From positions 558,001 through 622,000 of the forward strand of contig NZ_CP074572.1 in NCBI RefSeq assembly GCF_018394335.1: a stretch of DNA of 64,000 bases, given 5' to 3'. Below, piece by piece: positions 63,505 to 64,000 of the stretch. Numbering within the stretch: the first letter of the stretch is position 1; every line of letters begins with the position of its first letter. The stretch comes from Shewanella dokdonensis. GTDB taxonomy: Bacteria > Pseudomonadota > Gammaproteobacteria > Enterobacterales > Shewanellaceae. The translations under genes and the position numbers were made by a program. Below the pieces are notes generated by a model that had not been told where the DNA came from, did not search any database, and worked only from the letters and a program-made list of their open reading frames with translations.

Positions 63505-64000
63505 CTACTGCAACTCCTGCATATACTCGTCAAGCAACTCATCATCATCCTTTTTTGATGGAACCTTACCGTCGTACACTTTGTAATCCACATATTGGAT
63601 ATACGCATCCTTGACAAAGCTGTACGGGTCGAGTGCGTTGTCTACCAAACGTTCCTGTTCTATTGCGGCAGCGCGGGCATTAAGCCCCTTAATTCCCCAT
63701 TTAAGAACCTTCTGCCAAAGAGTCAGTTCTGACAAGGGGAAGTATAGTTCATCCACCCAGTCTGTAGTGATTTCTCTCGTTACATAGGGGCCGGCAAATG
63801 GTGCCATAAAATAGGGGCCATTGGGTACGCCGTAATACCCTAAGACTTCGTTAAAATCATCCTGTTTACGTGGCATTCCCATCATATCTGCCACATCAAT
63901 GAGGCCAAGTATTCCCACTGTGGTATTCACCACAAAACGGCCGCCAGCATTCAGTGCCCAGTGCCATTTGCCTTGCAGGGTATTGTTCACTAGGCTATGG
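63505..64000 (-). CDS. mlaA: MlaA/VacJ outer-membrane lipoprotein (C-terminal part)
   Basis: The gene runs off the right edge, so its signal peptide and lipobox are not seen. The 165 visible residues match MlaA: AGGRFVVNTTVGILGLIDVA, DFNEVLGYYGVPNGPYFMAP and GPYVTREITTDW. With OmpC-like porins MlaA removes phospholipids from the outer leaflet of the outer membrane and passes them to MlaC. The first in-window start (63990) is not the real one. The tail is acidic (KKDDDELLDEYMQELQ). Confidence 0.9.
   Translation of the reverse strand, partial: HSLVNNTLQGKWHWALNAGGRFVVNTTVGILGLIDVADMMGMPRKQDDFNEVLGYYGVPNGPYFMAPFAGPYVTREITTDWVDELYFPLSELTLWQKVLKWGIKGLNARAAAIEQERLVDNALDPYSFVKDAYIQYVDYKVYDGKVPSKKDDDELLDEYMQELQ

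Noticed and set aside
1..64000. CRISPR arrays, tRNA or rRNA genes
   Set aside because: I saw no regularly spaced direct repeats and no recognisable tRNA arms or rRNA segments by eye; a tRNAscan or CRISPR finder run would be decisive.

Overview
The window looks like a gammaproteobacterial chromosome, most likely Shewanella or a close relative. This rests on family resemblance and on the right-hand gene order (SLBB polysaccharide-export protein, RfaH-like factor, POT peptide transporter, RssB-like response regulator, MlaA), which I recall from Shewanella; no database was searched. Most of the window is one large surface-polysaccharide (O-antigen or capsule) locus read leftwards.

Layout. (1) 1-5088, plus strand: a catabolic cluster with a Rieske dioxygenase alpha subunit (partial), beta subunit, flavin/2Fe-2S reductase, kynurenine-formamidase-like hydrolase, metallo-beta-lactamase-fold hydrolase and class I glutamine amidotransferase. 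It is followed by an RpiR-type regulator (5199-6089, minus) and an AraC regulator divergent from a secreted SMP-30-like protein (6347-8495). (2) 8583-9113: wreck of a tyrosine recombinase. (3) 9137-12619, minus: the dTDP-L-rhamnose genes rfbB, rfbC, rfbA and rfbD, ending in a strong terminator. (4) 12775-13819: an IS5-family (IS903-group) element. (5) 13920-23672: a sugar-modification block with two SGNH proteins, an MBOAT acyltransferase, a NodU/CmcH-type carbamoyltransferase, SxtJ-like and DUF5989 small membrane proteins, two tandem AMP-forming acyl ligases (the only plus-strand genes in the locus) and an acyl carrier protein. (6) 23763-31030: a very AT-rich, IS-littered stretch with an AsnB-type amidotransferase and two GT4 glycosyltransferases. 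(7) 31044-54120: the polysaccharide core, with two Wzx flippases, one Wzy polymerase, CDP-tyvelose epimerase, a GDP-mannose/GDP-fucose set (manB, manC, gmm, fcl, gmd), five more glycosyltransferases, a radical-SAM/pyruvyltransferase fusion and a complete CDP-3,6-dideoxyhexose pathway. (8) 54295-59313: WecA-type initiator, Wzz and the SLBB export protein. (9) 59314-60386: a leader carrying an exact RfaH ops site on the minus strand, and the RfaH-like gene itself. (10) 60787-64000: POT transporter, RssB-like regulator and partial mlaA.

The pathway as inferred: WecA puts the first sugar on undecaprenyl phosphate. Glycosyltransferases add rhamnose, mannose/fucose and a paratose/tyvelose-type dideoxyhexose. 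Wzx, Wzy and Wzz flip, polymerise and set length. The block at 13920-23672 would decorate the glycan with acyl and carbamoyl groups. RfaH acting at ops would let polymerase read the very long minus-strand operon.

A caution for every user of this sequence: about 25 genes carry one or more frameshifts, about 35 in all. Almost every one is explained by one or two missing bases, usually inside a homopolymer run, and in each case the protein resumes in another frame. This looks like homopolymer under-calling rather than mass pseudogene formation. I give whole-gene coordinates across the shifts and note where each lies.
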